From: Batkoa obscura
Lineage: Eukaryota; Entomophthoromycota; Entomophthoromycetes; Entomophthorales; Batkoaceae
Direction: 5' to 3'
Length of the DNA: 64,000 nucleotides
NCBI GenBank assembly: GCA_030770535.1
Contig: JASVEC010000019.1
Span: 62,001-126,000 of the forward strand
In this document: one piece after another, positions 1-14,335 of the stretch
How the letters are laid out: each line of letters starts with the position of its first letter
Position numbering within the stretch: position 1 is the stretch's first letter
Made by a program: the position numbers and the translations under genes
Notes under the pieces: generated by a model
Seen by the model: the letters and a program-made list of their open reading frames with translations, nothing else
Told to the model about the DNA's origin: nothing
Database searches by the model: none

Positions 1-848
1 CTCAACGTATAAAAGAGTGCAATGATACTGGAGTAGATGTTCAGGTCATTTCTACTGTCCCAGTTATGTTCAACTACTGGGCAAAACCTCAACACACTTT
101 AGATCTTGCTAAATATTTAAATGATCATGTAGCTCAAACAGTAGCTGAGGATCCTTCTAGATTTATTGGCTTAGGCACTTTACCTATGCAAGCTCCGGAT
201 CTTGCCATTCAAGAGATGAAACGTTGTGTTAATGAGCTAGGATTACCTGGGGTACAGATAGGCTCTCATATCAATGAATGGAATTTAGATGCACCAGAAC
301 TAGATCTCTTTTTTAAAGCAGCAGAAGAGCTTGGGTGTGTTATTTTTGTTCATCCTTGGGATATGGAAACAAAGGGGCGAATGGAAAAATATTGGTTTCC
401 CTGGCTTATTGGTATGCCTTGTGAAACCACTATTGCTGTTTGCTCCTTAATCTTTGGAGGTGTTTTTGATCGCTATCCTAAACTTAAGGTTTGCTTTGCC
501 CATGGAGGCGGATCGTTTTTGGCTACCTTAGGTAGAATCGATCATGGCTTCAATGTAAGACCAGATTTGTGTGCCACACACATTAAGAAACCACCTTCTA
601 GCTATTTAAAACAAATCTTTGTTGATTCTTTAGTTCATGATTTAGATGCCTTAAAGTTTATGGTTGGTAAAGTAGGTGTAGATAATATTTTATTAGGTTC
701 TGATTATCCATTTCCGCTCGGTGAACATCATCCTGGTAAACTCATTGAGGATGCTTCTGAATTTAGCGATGAGGATAAAGAAAAAATGTTATCTGGGAAT
801 GCATTGAAACTTTTCAACTTAAAACCTGAGAACTATTTGCGCAACTAA
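1..848 (+). CDS. ACMSD: ACMSD-like amidohydrolase, 5' end missing (partial)
   Basis: Likely 2-amino-3-carboxymuconate-6-semialdehyde decarboxylase, the kynurenine-pathway enzyme that diverts ACMS away from quinolinate and NAD synthesis. The reading frame is open from base 3 of the window, so the gene starts upstream. The first visible residues (QRIKECNDTGVDVQVISTVP, then VMFNYWAKP) match the region after the N-terminal metal-binding HxH of this family; the HxH itself lies outside. Visible family features are IFVHPWDM (metal-ligand His), CFAHGGGS (second His) and LLGSDYPFPLG (catalytic Asp), in the usual order and spacing. About 281 residues are present of a usual ~335. It stops at TAA 846-848. 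The family call is firm; the exact substrate is inferred, since related amidohydrolase-2 enzymes act on other carboxylates. Confidence 0.86.
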   Translation, partial: QRIKECNDTGVDVQVISTVPVMFNYWAKPQHTLDLAKYLNDHVAQTVAEDPSRFIGLGTLPMQAPDLAIQEMKRCVNELGLPGVQIGSHINEWNLDAPELDLFFKAAEELGCVIFVHPWDMETKGRMEKYWFPWLIGMPCETTIAVCSLIFGGVFDRYPKLKVCFAHGGGSFLATLGRIDHGFNVRPDLCATHIKKPPSSYLKQIFVDSLVHDLDALKFMVGKVGVDNILLGSDYPFPLGEHHPGKLIEDASEFSDEDKEKMLSGNALKLFNLKPENYLRN

Positions 849-1065
849 TTTGATGTATATTATGGCTATGGATTCATTTACTTCTACTATTATTATTAAA
901 TGATATTGTTTTTATCACTATATTTTATTTTATTGTATCTATTTGTTATGAGCCATCTTTTATTCTTTTTATAGAGTCTAAAATGGTGTAATATTTATCC
1001 CTGATTTTTAATAATTTAGAATCGTGGTACTTATTAAAACTATCTTTAATTTCTTAAAGTATAAA

Positions 1066-1561
1066 ATGGATTACACGAACTTAGAGTTAAGATTAAACAC
1101 GCTAATAAACCAACAAGTAGAAAAAATCCAGACCGAAATAAAGTCTAACAATGACTTACCAAATCACCTTATACCAAGTTCTCGATTATATGTTAATAAA
1201 GAAGAAGGTTTATTATTAATAGAAATAAAGACCAAAAAAGTAATTTCAAAATTTTATTTAATAAATTAAAAACTAAAAGAGTACTTAGGGGATTAAGCTA
1301 GACATAACAACTTTGAAATACTATCAACCATTTATAAAAATAGCTGGGAACTGTCTTTCAAAGGTGAGTGAGATTGAGCTTGGGCTACCTGATTTAGACC
1401 AACATTCTTTGGTCCCGAAGTTTTATCAACAGGAAAATAGACAATTTGAATTAACTATTACTTTACCTCATCATTTCGGTGAATTACCAACGGATATTCA
1501 TTATATTCATGCTAAGTTTGTTGTTCCTAATCTCCTTAAGATCTATATTCCTATTGTTTAA
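1066..1561 (+). CDS. Small unknown protein, possible CS/Hsp20-like fold, two exons
   Basis: I do not recognise this gene by name. Two short open stretches join cleanly by removing an intron at 1240-1288 (GTAATT donor, CTTAG acceptor, phase 0), giving about 148 residues. I start at ATG 1066 because upstream in-frame codons include no better ATG. The N-terminal third is hydrophilic and helical-looking; the C-terminal half alternates hydrophobic strands (QFELTITLP, HAKFVVPNLLKIYIPIV). This resembles the beta-sandwich of CS/p23/PIH1-type co-chaperone domains, but that is a fold impression only. It lies 3'-to-3' with the LAMTOR5 gene, about 210 bases apart. Confidence 0.5.
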
Positions 1562-1773
1562 GTTTTTACTTATGAAATAGTCAAGAATTCTTAAATATCG
1601 CTTTCAGATGATATATTATAATCTTATTCAAATATAGTTATCTAAACTAAAACAAGTAATGTTTAAATTTATACATTATAACTATCAATTATAAAACAAC
1701 AGATAATTAATAAATAGTAATCATCAGACCCTTTAATGAGCATAATAAAAAACTTTAATAACCTTCTATTTAA

Positions 1774-2196
1774 TCAAGCGTTATAATACATCGCTATTGT
1801 GTAACTCCTATGATTCTTAATAAAGACTTTACTATAATTTTAATTAAAATTGGGTTTACTTTTTAGACGAAAAATAAACTACCTGTTTTTCAACTGTAAA
1901 CAAATACTCGGGTTCTCATTTTCTTTATTGTGAAACTCTCCAATTTCTTTGACTCTACGACCAATACTCGCTAAATATCCTGAAGCGGATGAACTGGCTG
2001 TTCCTCTTGCTAAAAATTAATTTCTAGATTTATATAAATATATTATAATTAACTACCTAATAAGCAAAGCCCATTGTCATCTGTAATTAAAATGCCATTG
2101 ACAGATTCATCTGCTAAACTAAATTTTAAAATTTGCAGAATGTTATTAAAGGTGAAGTTACCATTCTTCTATCATTTTATCAATTTCACTATCCAT
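1774..2196 (-). CDS. LAMTOR5: Ragulator subunit LAMTOR5 (HBXIP-like), four exons
   Basis: A roadblock-fold subunit of the Ragulator complex, which anchors Rag GTPases on the lysosome/vacuole for TORC1 signalling. The gene shows only after splicing: exons 2162-2196, 2057-2118, 1883-2009 and 1774-1831, with introns of 43, 47 and 51 bases, all GT..AG and frame-consistent. The product is 93 residues, against 91 in the short human form. It opens MDSEIDKMIEE and contains SVNGILITDDNGLCL, then RGTASSSASGYLASIGRR, NPSICLQL and KNHRSYTIAMYYNA. These align end to end with the human protein (GVLCTDSQGLNL, CRGTLS, IPVVCLE, KHDGITVAVHKMAS). It is divergent from the PPR gene starting at 2548. No exon is long enough to stand out alone, so it is easy to miss. 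Confidence 0.87.
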
Positions 2197-2547
2197 TTTG
2201 TTAAGAATGAGGACGTATTTTTTAAAATTAGGTTTTAGTCAAAAAGCCTGTTCTTTTTGATTTAGATCATTTATCAAAAATGTTTTTGATAAATAATGCT
2301 AATTCATCTAAAGTTGAAGCTATATTTTTAATTCAATAAATGGATTTATTCATTATTATATATATTTAATTTTTTACTATTATTATAAACTATAGTAAAT
2401 AAAAATTTAGCTAATAACTCATTATTGAGTTATGGGATCACTGCCAAATGAGTCTTATTTAGAAAAATTAAAGTCTGGTTTTCTAAAAGTAAGCTATTTT
2501 TTAGCCTATTTTAATGTTCAAATAAATTCAAACCAACAATTAATGCT

Positions 2548-4540
2548 ATGATTTACTCTTCATATAACTTAAGTATATTTACTGTCAATGCCTATACCAA
2601 CATTAAAATAACATCAGGTTTTATTATTAGAATTACTAACCAAAAATCAGTTGCCAGTTTTTTAACCAAGTTGAATACCAGGGTAGAAACTACATTAATT
2701 AGTTCAAATTTAAATGGTCCTATTTTTATAGTACAACGTTATTTGAACACAGTATCAGAAAGGAATAATCAGTTAGATCTTTGTTGTAATAGGGGATCTG
2801 AACATGTTAAAGACAGTAACTTTATGAAGGACAGTGAAGAAGCGAATGTAAGAGTTACAATATCAAAAGATGAATATAGACAGTCGGAGTCAAATAATTT
2901 AGCTCAACAAACACAAAAAAAGATGGAAGAATATAATAGGCTGGGAGATTACAGAGCTTCCAGTGAGTGCTTTGAAACTTTTATCCAAACCAAAGGAGAT
3001 AAACAGTACAGGTTTTTTGGTATAGATTTTTTTAATATTGCTCTGACAGCATTTTTGAGAATGAAAATGTATTCAAGACTTGTAGATTTATATACAAAAA
3101 TAAAACAAAATAGAGTGAAGCTGGATATATCTACTTATAATATTGTATTAAAGTCATATTTTGAGCAAAGTAAGTGGAATGAAATCAACGAATTGAAGCA
3201 AGACATTATAACTTATGAGCTAAAACCAAATAAAGTTACTTATTTTCTTTATATTCGAATAAACTTAAACCAGAACAATGATAAGCAAGCAATGTCGATT
3301 TTTAACAACATAAGTCAAGATAAAGATAAACACCCTCTGTCATTTTCAAATTATCATCAAATTATAGTAGACTTATGTGCCATGAGAAAAATGAAGTTAG
3401 CATTGAAAGTATATGAGACAATAATAGGTAATGGGATAAAACCTACCGAGGATTTTTGTATTACTTTACTACGAGGCTTATTTTCAAGCAATCTGCCACT
3501 TATTGCAAATCAATTATATAAACAATGGAAAATCAAATATCCACACTTCAAATCAAGTAAGCGAGTTATCAAATGTATTGTAGAGGGTATGATCATAAAC
3601 CGAGAGTATAGTCAAGCATTAAATTATTTAAAAGTGTTAAGAAGGAATGGAGAAACAACTAATAAAGATGTGGAAAAGATATGGAATCGGTTATTTACGA
3701 CCCATTTTACTCAAAAGGAGATAGATTTACAAAAAATTAATACTTTAAAAAGATATCTAGCTGATAATTTCAATTTACCAAAAAGTTGTATGATAATTGA
3801 TATAGATGTTTTAGTCAAGACTTATTTAATTGCCCCAGAGCAAGATCATAGTAATTCTCAAAAAATGGAAATGAATGGCAATCTTCCTTTGGATTCTTTT
3901 TTCGAGCATAGAGTAAAGCCTATATTTACTCCAACATTGAGTGTTTTTAACGCTCTAGCACAAACTTTGAGCAAATATAACATGGAATGATCTAAATTCG
4001 CAACTATTACTATTAGCAGAAAGAGAGCTTGGCTCAATTCCGCTTTCGATATATAATATAATGCTGAAAAAAGCATTCCAGGTAGGGGATATTAACATTG
4101 TTAATACTTTATTAGCCAAACTAGAAGAAGATAAAGTAGAATTCAATACAATGCTATACTCAACAATAATTAATGGCTATTGTTTCTCAAGTGAACCTAA
4201 AAAAGCATTATTAACTTACCGTGATATGCGATTAAAAAATTACCCAAGGTTACTTTATCCAGCTATCAAAGTAATCAAGTTAAGTAGAAGATTAAAAGAG
4301 GTCAACTTTATGTTATGGATTATCAAGGATACCCTCGGTTACTATGGTCATGATTCGATGTCCAGTGATGATAAAAACTGTTATAGTTTAGATACTACTT
4401 TAAGTGAGACGGAAATTGAATTGTTTATTAGCAAATTAAAAGCATTAAAATCTCCGACTATTGATTTTGTTTTATTGAACTATGATAAACTAAAATTAAG
4501 GTTAAATGGTGATATTACTAACAATAATAAACTTTATTGA
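2548..4540 (+). CDS. PPR protein, mitochondrial type, with a one-base frame break
   Basis: A pentatricopeptide-repeat protein, probably binding organelle RNA. The first part (2548-3990, 480 codons) has a Ser/Thr/Arg-containing start compatible with a mitochondrial presequence. PPR helices follow, for example DISTYNIVLKSYFEQSKWNE, then LKPNKVTYF and LALKVYETIIGNGIKPT. The second part, ending at TAA 4540, continues them (VEFNTMLYSTIINGY). Between them the frame changes by one base near 3980: the upstream frame ends SKYNME-stop, while the +1 frame continues without gap as WNDLNSQLLLLAERELGS into SIYNIMLKKAF. No plausible intron spans the point. This is a real single-base change, a sequencing error or, less likely, programmed frameshifting. 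No specific orthologue is recognised. Confidence 0.74.
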
Positions 4541-5196
4541 ACACTGAATTTTTATAAATTATTATTTTAAATTATTTTACTCACATTTGACATAACCAAG
4601 TTTGATATTACTACCACTTTGGGACCGCTTGTATCTTTACTCAGCTATACTCCTTTAATTTATAAATATTGCTATGTGTGTTTTTACGAGAAATACAGAT
4701 ATGAAATTTAATGATGCGTTACATAATAAGAATAATGAAACAGGGGAAAATGTTTATGTCCAATAATTATTAAATGAAAATTAAAAAATAAAATGAAAGT
4801 TCAATCTTATTATATGTTGCCATTTAGTTAATGTCTAAATAATCGATAGTATAAATACTATATAATATGACTTTCAAGATATAAAAAAGAGCATTGTTTT
4901 AATAACTGGAACTTTAGTTAATATTAATCCGTCAAGGTTAAAACATAAACTTCTATCATAATGATAAACCCACAGTCCTAATTTAGCTAAAAAAAAACAA
5001 GTATTAACCTAGTTATTATGAATCGATCGTAAATTATAAAAATGTCATTATTTAATACTATAATACAATTGAAAATAAAATTCATTTTTTCAGTTTCATT
5101 TAATAAATCGTACTAAAAAAGGTTTACAGTAGTCAAAAGTATGATTTGTAATTCTACCCAATTGTGATTAAACGATTGATTTTTACTACCTTGTAT
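4541..5196. other. Intergenic, no gene seen
   Basis: This lies between the 3' ends of the convergent PPR and V-ATPase subunit F genes. It is A/T-rich with many stops in all frames. I see only untranslated tails and no repeat copy or RNA gene. Confidence 0.5.
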
Positions 5197-5770
5197 TTAT
5201 TCTCCAAATAGGCGTTGTACTCTTTTTAATACAGAATCCTTGGATGGATCTAAATTATTGTTGTTAATAAGTATCTATATCATTTAAAAATAATTACCAT
5301 AAGGATGGTCCTTTGAAGGAATTTCTAAAATAGTAGGAAAAGCTTGAGTGTAACCATCAATCAATGGTCTGATCTGCTCAGCAACCTTACGATAAAATTA
5401 GCAAGCTAGAAGTTATAATTAAATAAAACTTACATGTTGATTAATTAAAATAATAGCGATATCTTTACGTTGAGTAAACTCATTGAAAGTTGTTTCTAGA
5501 GTATCTAACTGAGTTTCTAGTATTACTGTTAATACTCAATTCTTCTAAATAGTTTAATTCTACTTACTGTTATCAACCACCATAAAATTACTTTTTTGTT
5601 GTGCATCAATGTGCCCTACTCCAGATAATAATAATCCAGTTACAGTATCCTAATTAAATCAAATGAATTCATACTTCTACATTTTGCTTTTCTAATCTCT
5701 TACTTACCTCATCCCCTATTACTGCTAAGAAATTACGTCCTTTATTGTTTGCTGAAACTTTAGGATCCAT
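5197..5770 (-). CDS. VMA7: V-ATPase subunit F, five exons
   Basis: Subunit F of the V1 sector, part of the central rotor stalk coupling ATP hydrolysis to proton pumping into the vacuole. The frame-consistent exons are 5708-5770, 5568-5649, 5434-5525, 5298-5385 and 5197-5249, with introns of 42-58 bases. Together they encode 125 residues, close to the usual ~118-124. Diagnostic stretches are [67 protein letters not shown] and [12 protein letters not shown], all in family order. The start ATG gives [12 protein letters not shown] before the core. It is divergent from the second PPR gene, with 145 bases between start codons. Confidence 0.93.
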
Positions 5771-5915
5771 TTTGATTGTAAATTTTAAGCCACGAATTTC
5801 TGTTAACTGACTAAATAGCAACTTGACTTTTGCTTCTTTCGCTTTCTAATGCAACTTTTTGCACAAAATGTACTGTATTTTTAAACTTGGCAGTTTTGAT
5901 AGTCATTTTTTAAAA

Positions 5916-7088
5916 ATGAAAAAATTATATATTTTAACAAGGTTAATAAAAAACAATAGAAGCCTACAGCAATGTATAATAAAGAATCACAACTATCAAA
6001 ATATACGTTATGAATCAACAATAGGCACTGAAAAATGGTTAGACAAACTTAAATTTGATGAACCAACCACTTTAGAAGTATATAAAAAACCAAAGATAAT
6101 AATTAATGAAGAGATAGCGTCCATCTTACATCAACACATTTTAAGAAAGGATTTCAACAAGTGTATTGACCTCATTGAGTTATACTTATTTCGAACTCAT
6201 AATTATATTGATTATAATCTTATAAGTTTGGTTCTTAGAGCTATAATCGACCACTTTAAGTTTCAGTATAAGTTTAAAACTTATATTAAAGATGAAGCAT
6301 TTTTACTATTGGGGAGGCTGTATAATAATTTAAGCCAGTTTAAAATCAAACTGGACCGAAATTGTGCAAATTGTTTTATCTATGCTAATGTATTAAAATT
6401 GGATTTAGATATGGATAAAGTAGAACAAATATATAAAGAAAATGAAGTTGATTACGACATTGTTACTTATACTAACTTGATCTTAGGTTATGGAAGGATT
6501 GGAGACTTTAAAAAAATACGTTCGATTTATAGATATATAAAATTTCAAACACAACTAACAATTAATAATGTTACTTATTCTACTATTATTGTTAGCTGTT
6601 TGAATAAAAATAAATTGAATTTGGCACTAACCTATTATTATCAAATGTTGGAAGAAGGCGTTAAACCTACAAATCATATTATCGGACCTTTGATCATAGC
6701 AAATTTAAAATTAAAGCAAGTGGATCAAGCTTTGATGTTATTCAATTCTTTGTTGAATTTAAATATTCAACCTGATCGTCTTTGTATGGAAAAAATGGTT
6801 ATTGGTTTAGTAAAAAACCAACATTATGAGGTGAGTTTAAAGTTTTTAGAGCAAGCAGTTCATTATGGCTATTCCCTCAATCCTAAGTTTTATTTACAAT
6901 TGATTAGTTATGTACAAAGAGAAGCAGATGTTTTAGTAACTATTTGGGATTTTTATCTAAACACCACAATTAAACTCAATCAAGAGGTTTTATTAGCATT
7001 CTACAGTGCTTTTAAATTAAATAAGAAGGGGATTGCTGATACTATTCTAGTATCAATTCAAGAGCAATATAAAACTACTGATTTATAA
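5916..7088 (+). CDS. PPR protein, mitochondrial type
   Basis: A second pentatricopeptide-repeat protein, intron-free, about 390 residues from the preferred start at 5916 (MKKLYILTRLIKNNRSLQQ). That start is basic and hydroxylated with no acidic residues, as expected for a mitochondrial targeting peptide. The frame is also open upstream, with an in-frame ATG at 5859. Typical 35-residue repeats include YDIVTYTNLILGYGRIGDFK, then NVTYSTIIVSCLNKNKLNLA with YYQMLEEGVKPTN, and LFNSLLNLNIQPDRLCMEKM. The predicted role is processing, stabilising or translating a mitochondrial transcript; the target cannot be told. Its last codons lie about 130 bases from the eIF5 stop on the other strand. Confidence 0.85.
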   Translation: MKKLYILTRLIKNNRSLQQCIIKNHNYQNIRYESTIGTEKWLDKLKFDEPTTLEVYKKPKIIINEEIASILHQHILRKDFNKCIDLIELYLFRTHNYIDYNLISLVLRAIIDHFKFQYKFKTYIKDEAFLLLGRLYNNLSQFKIKLDRNCANCFIYANVLKLDLDMDKVEQIYKENEVDYDIVTYTNLILGYGRIGDFKKIRSIYRYIKFQTQLTINNVTYSTIIVSCLNKNKLNLALTYYYQMLEEGVKPTNHIIGPLIIANLKLKQVDQALMLFNSLLNLNIQPDRLCMEKMVIGLVKNQHYEVSLKFLEQAVHYGYSLNPKFYLQLISYVQREADVLVTIWDFYLNTTIKLNQEVLLAFYSAFKLNKKGIADTILVSIQEQYKTTDL

Positions 7089-7215
7089 AATATTATAAAT
7101 AAAATTGACGTTGTTTGATAGATTTATCTTTTACTTATTAAAACATAGAATAATTTTTAAAAAAACAATAATAATTCAAAATTTGATTCTGGTTTAATAT
7201 ATACTCAAAAATAAA

Positions 7216-8669
7216 CTATTCGTCATCTTCATCAGAAGTTTCTTCTTCAGCTTCTCTATAAAATAGAATTAATGATTGCTCAATTGCTTAAATCATAATA
7301 AACTTACTCTAACCAACTAAGAAAAGGTTGGGCCTTTTCCTTAATAGTTTTACTAATCTTCTTATCCACATATTTCTTACTAGGCTTTTCTCCCCACTTT
7401 AAAAAGATTTCCTCTTCAACTAAGTCGAAGTCGTAAATCAATTTAAGAATAACAGGTACTTTGGCCATAAGATTAGGAAAAGTAATACCAACTAAACGTT
7501 CAATTCCACCCAATAAAGCTTTTTGATGTTTTTCTCCAGTGATAAACTATGTCGAGTTAGTATATTGCTTATTATAAATATTATCAGTTTACCTTGCGTA
7601 ACAATTTAACTCTTTTAGGAAGCTGAGAAACAATTTTTTCATTAAAGATAACTTGAACTAATACTTGGACAGTACGGTGCTTTCCTAAAACGCCATGCTC
7701 TTCGGCGCATTTAATGATTTCTTCATCACTGACAGAAACGTTTCCTTCTAATTCAGTCCCAAACTTTTCATATGGATTATCACCTTCATCCTCATCATCA
7801 TCGTCTAAAATAAGGCTATTAATACCTTCTTGGAGTTCTTTGGTACGCTTTTCAATAGCTTCTGCTGACATATCGACAGCCCAATCATTGTCATCAACTT
7901 CTACATTAGCAAGTTGGGCCGCTTCACGGTTGATTCTTGCAGTAAGTTCATCTTCGTCATCAGATTCCTTTTGTTCGGGGCTCCCTCCTCCGAAAGTGCC
8001 ATCCTCTGAAGCTTTAACTGATTTCTTACTAAAATACTGTCAATATAAAAACAAATATCTATAAATTTCAACTACATTTTCTTTGGAGGTGGTGGAGGGT
8101 TCTTAATAATAAAAACAGAGAGACGATGCTTCATATCAACACCAGAACGTTTTCCACAGGCTTTACAATCTCTAATGATTGATTGGTCTTTAAGAATAAA
8201 CTAAAAATCATTTAGTTTTTGTTTACGGATTAAAATAAAAATACCTACTAAATCAGTTTCTGGATTTTTACATTCTTTACACAATACAAATTTTTCAATA
8301 AACAAGTATAATAAATCTTGAAGCTTTTCGGCTTCATGGGCTCCATTTACAATATATCTATCATTTTTAGCTTCACTTTTAACTTGTGCACCTAACTCAC
8401 ATCCAAAGAATTTGGTTGGGTCTAAATTAATTAATATATGAAATCAAACTACAAGTACTAGTATTACACTCAGGTGGACGACTTAAAGCTTTAGCAATCT
8501 CTGGCATATTTGGAATGACAGTTTTAATACCATTACCTTTACCTTCAATCTAAAATAATTAATAATTAAATTGTAAATAAACCAAAATCTTTACCTTTGA
8601 GATAAGCTTTGGCATTTTGTAACGATAGAAAGGATCGTTATTATCACGACGGATGTTAATGTTAGTCAT
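7216..8669 (-). CDS. TIF5: Translation initiation factor eIF5, seven exons
   Basis: The GTPase-activating protein for eIF2 in start-codon recognition. Six small introns were resolved, all GT..AG. The N-terminal domain begins [20 protein letters not shown], including the GAP arginine in FYRYK, followed by [36 protein letters not shown] and [13 protein letters not shown] zinc ribbon follows (CKEC..CKACG). A Lys/Pro/acidic linker leads to the C-terminal W2 HEAT domain, with [14 protein letters not shown] and PFLSWLEEAEEE. The acidic tail SDEDDE is typical and binds eIF2-beta and eIF3. The stop is TAG at 7216-7218. The order and content match eIF5 throughout. Confidence 0.95.
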
Positions 8670-11135
8670 TTTCTATCTCCATGTTAAATTTTACTTTTTT
8701 AGAATGAATAATCCTTACTATTTAATTTGGTTAACTTTTAATTATATTGAAATTTACACTTATATTTTAATCGTATATGAGATATAGTTGTAAAGGTATT
8801 AAAATTAAAAAACATAAGCCTTCTTCTTTGTAATTGCTTCAATTTATATATAGATGGAATTTGGATGTAGGTTAATTCCTTTTCAATTTAGCTTTGAGAA
8901 AAGAGTAAGTTATTTAAATTTCTTGATTATTTATTCTCTACTGCCCTTATGTTGATTGGCTCGACTACGGGCTTAGCTTCCCATCATTGGTGGGGTGTTG
9001 GGGTGGTTTACTCGTTTTGAAAGCAAATAGCCAATAAAGTTGACTTTTTAAGGAATTTTTAAGTTTTTTAAACTTGAATAACAATATATTTCATTTAATG
9101 AGAGTAAATTGAAAATATTTTACTCCGACTTTCGCAGCTTTTAATTGAGTAAATTGTGTTTAGTCTACAAGGCAATAATTGTATTCATACCACAACCCAT
9201 CCTTATTCATTAATTTAAAAGTTTGAATAAGTAAATTTGGTATCAATTAATCAATGTATAATATTATAAGGCCACCATATGAAGCTACAGCTTCACTACC
9301 TTAAATACATTGCTTTCATATTTTATAATATATCATTTTTAAAGGCCGATTTCCCAATCAAAATGTTTATCCGAATATTTGTTCTTTTAAATCAATGTTA
9401 AAATCTCTTACTAGTGTTTCTTTTGACCTTTAGGTTAAGATTGTTGATTACCGCCTCCCTTCCTCTCCTCAATATCGCATTGTTGTCCTTTGTTTCTAGC
9501 TGTCTAGATTTAGTCTAAGTCTTATTTCTTCTTCTTATTGCTTATCTACTATTCCTTAGGAATTACTTCTCGCTGCAGTTTCTATTTTCTTTTCACTTTT
9601 CATTGTTCATAAAACAGTGCTCCTTAGGTAAGGATCAAAAAAATTAATGTTTAAATTATATTAAAATTCTAGCAAATGAGCTTAACAAAGTTACTTTTTG
9701 GTATATGAGGATGTTTTTTTGATTTCACTTTTTCTATTTTTAAGCGCTATTTAAAGTGGAAAAATTGTTAGTAAAATTCTTAAATACAAAAATACATCCC
9801 CATATTTTAAATTATTGAATATTATTGATTTATATTAAAAATGCAATAAAACACACATAATTTTATTAAGAATAAATTCTGTAAAAAGATATTTTTTTAT
9901 ATTTGTGAATCACAATTCAAACAAAAAGTAAAATTTATAAGATCAAACTTAATATAAAATGAAATGTGAAATAAATTTTAATGAATCTATATTTTTCTAA
10001 CAGAGTTCTTAAAATAATAAACAATAGATTACACCATAGTATTAATAAAATAAAGTTATTTAAACGAATTTATTAATAAAACTTTCAAGTCGTGACTTTA
10101 TTTTTCCGTTAAAAAGCCCGTCTGCAAAGATATTAAAATAACAAGTTTCTATATATCATAACGTTAGATACATATAAGATTATTAAATTTATAATATTTG
10201 TAATATTTATAATTCAATATTTACAAAAAAGTTAAAGTGATTTAAAAAACATATCTTAGAAATTATTTAACTAAATTTTATTCTCTAAAATACAGTTATA
10301 TGCTATATTTATATGTTATTATGGTAGTTAAAGTGATCTTGTTAACGGCTAATAATGCTACAATAAAAATTATATCGTAATAACAGCTGCATTAAAATTC
10401 TAAAAAATAAGTTGCAATGAATATTATTTTACGTTTTCAAAAGCATGCATGGTACGCTGTTAGTATTTAAAAAAGGTATTTTGATCAAAATTATGCCAAT
10501 TTTTAACATTCATATACCAAGGTCAGTATATATAAGAGAATCGATTATAAGTAATATTGATAAGTACACATTAAAGGTAAAATTTTATAGTCAACAGTTC
10601 CGTATAGTAATACATTAAATATCAAATTAGATTCATGAGCTATAAACTATGAGCATGCTTAATATAATTAATTTGATCACAATATGTTAAATTATAAATG
10701 GGTATAAGTAAATCTTTAGTTGATAATTTATTTTATATGAATATTTAATTCTTTTATTTATACTAAAACAAATAGTTATTATAGTCAAAAAATGAATTGA
10801 ATTTTGCATTTTTCTCTTTTGCATAAAAATTCAATTCCTAAAAAGTTTACACAACTGAAGTCAAAATTTCAATTGAATTTTATATGAGCGGTTATAGCTG
10901 ATTCTATATTTAATTAACAATCATCAAAGCATTTATTGATACATCAACATAAACTATTTAATTTTGTCTAATAATTTAATCGGATTTAAATCTCACTCTT
11001 ACCTACTACTTATTTGAAATAAGACTAGTTTAAGGTCCTTTAATTAATTGACTAAGCCACACCTCTTTCTTAACCCAATTAACCTAATCTATACAAAACA
11101 AAACGAAAAGTATAATAGCAAGCTTAAAATCAACT
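8670..11135. other. 2.5 kb AT-rich intergenic region with one MITE copy
   Basis: This lies between the divergent eIF5 and YAK1 genes. It holds one short inverted-repeat element (9703-9805). A less AT-biased stretch (about 8935-9010, with runs such as GGTGGGGTGTTGGGGTGG) and a pyrimidine-rich stretch (about 9430-9610) stand out. I could not match them to a tRNA, snRNA or coding exon. The rest is featureless AT-rich sequence. Confidence 0.45.
9703..9805 (+). mobile_element. MITE-like element, copy 1
   Basis: A ~105 bp non-autonomous element found about 20 times here. The consensus starts TATGGGGATGT and ends with the inverse ACATCCCCATA. Inside is a second inverted repeat (TTTTTCCA..TGGAAAAA) around a core AAGCGCTATTTGAG. 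The outer TA at both ends suggests a TA target duplication, as for Tc1/mariner-derived MITEs. It has no coding capacity of its own. I define + as the orientation reading AAGCGCTATTTGAG; this copy starts TATGAGGATG and ends CATCCCCATAT. The family name and superfamily are inference. Confidence 0.75.

Positions 11136-14335
<3,200 letters not shown>

Noticed and set aside
3900-4010. Intron to explain the PPR frame change
   Set aside because: Candidate GT..AG pairs near the break use donors unlike any others here and would delete residues that read as continuous PPR sequence.
7714-8064. Ser-rich plus-strand open frame over eIF5
   Set aside because: The complement of the acidic Asp/Glu-coding linker of eIF5, which always yields a Ser-rich antisense frame.
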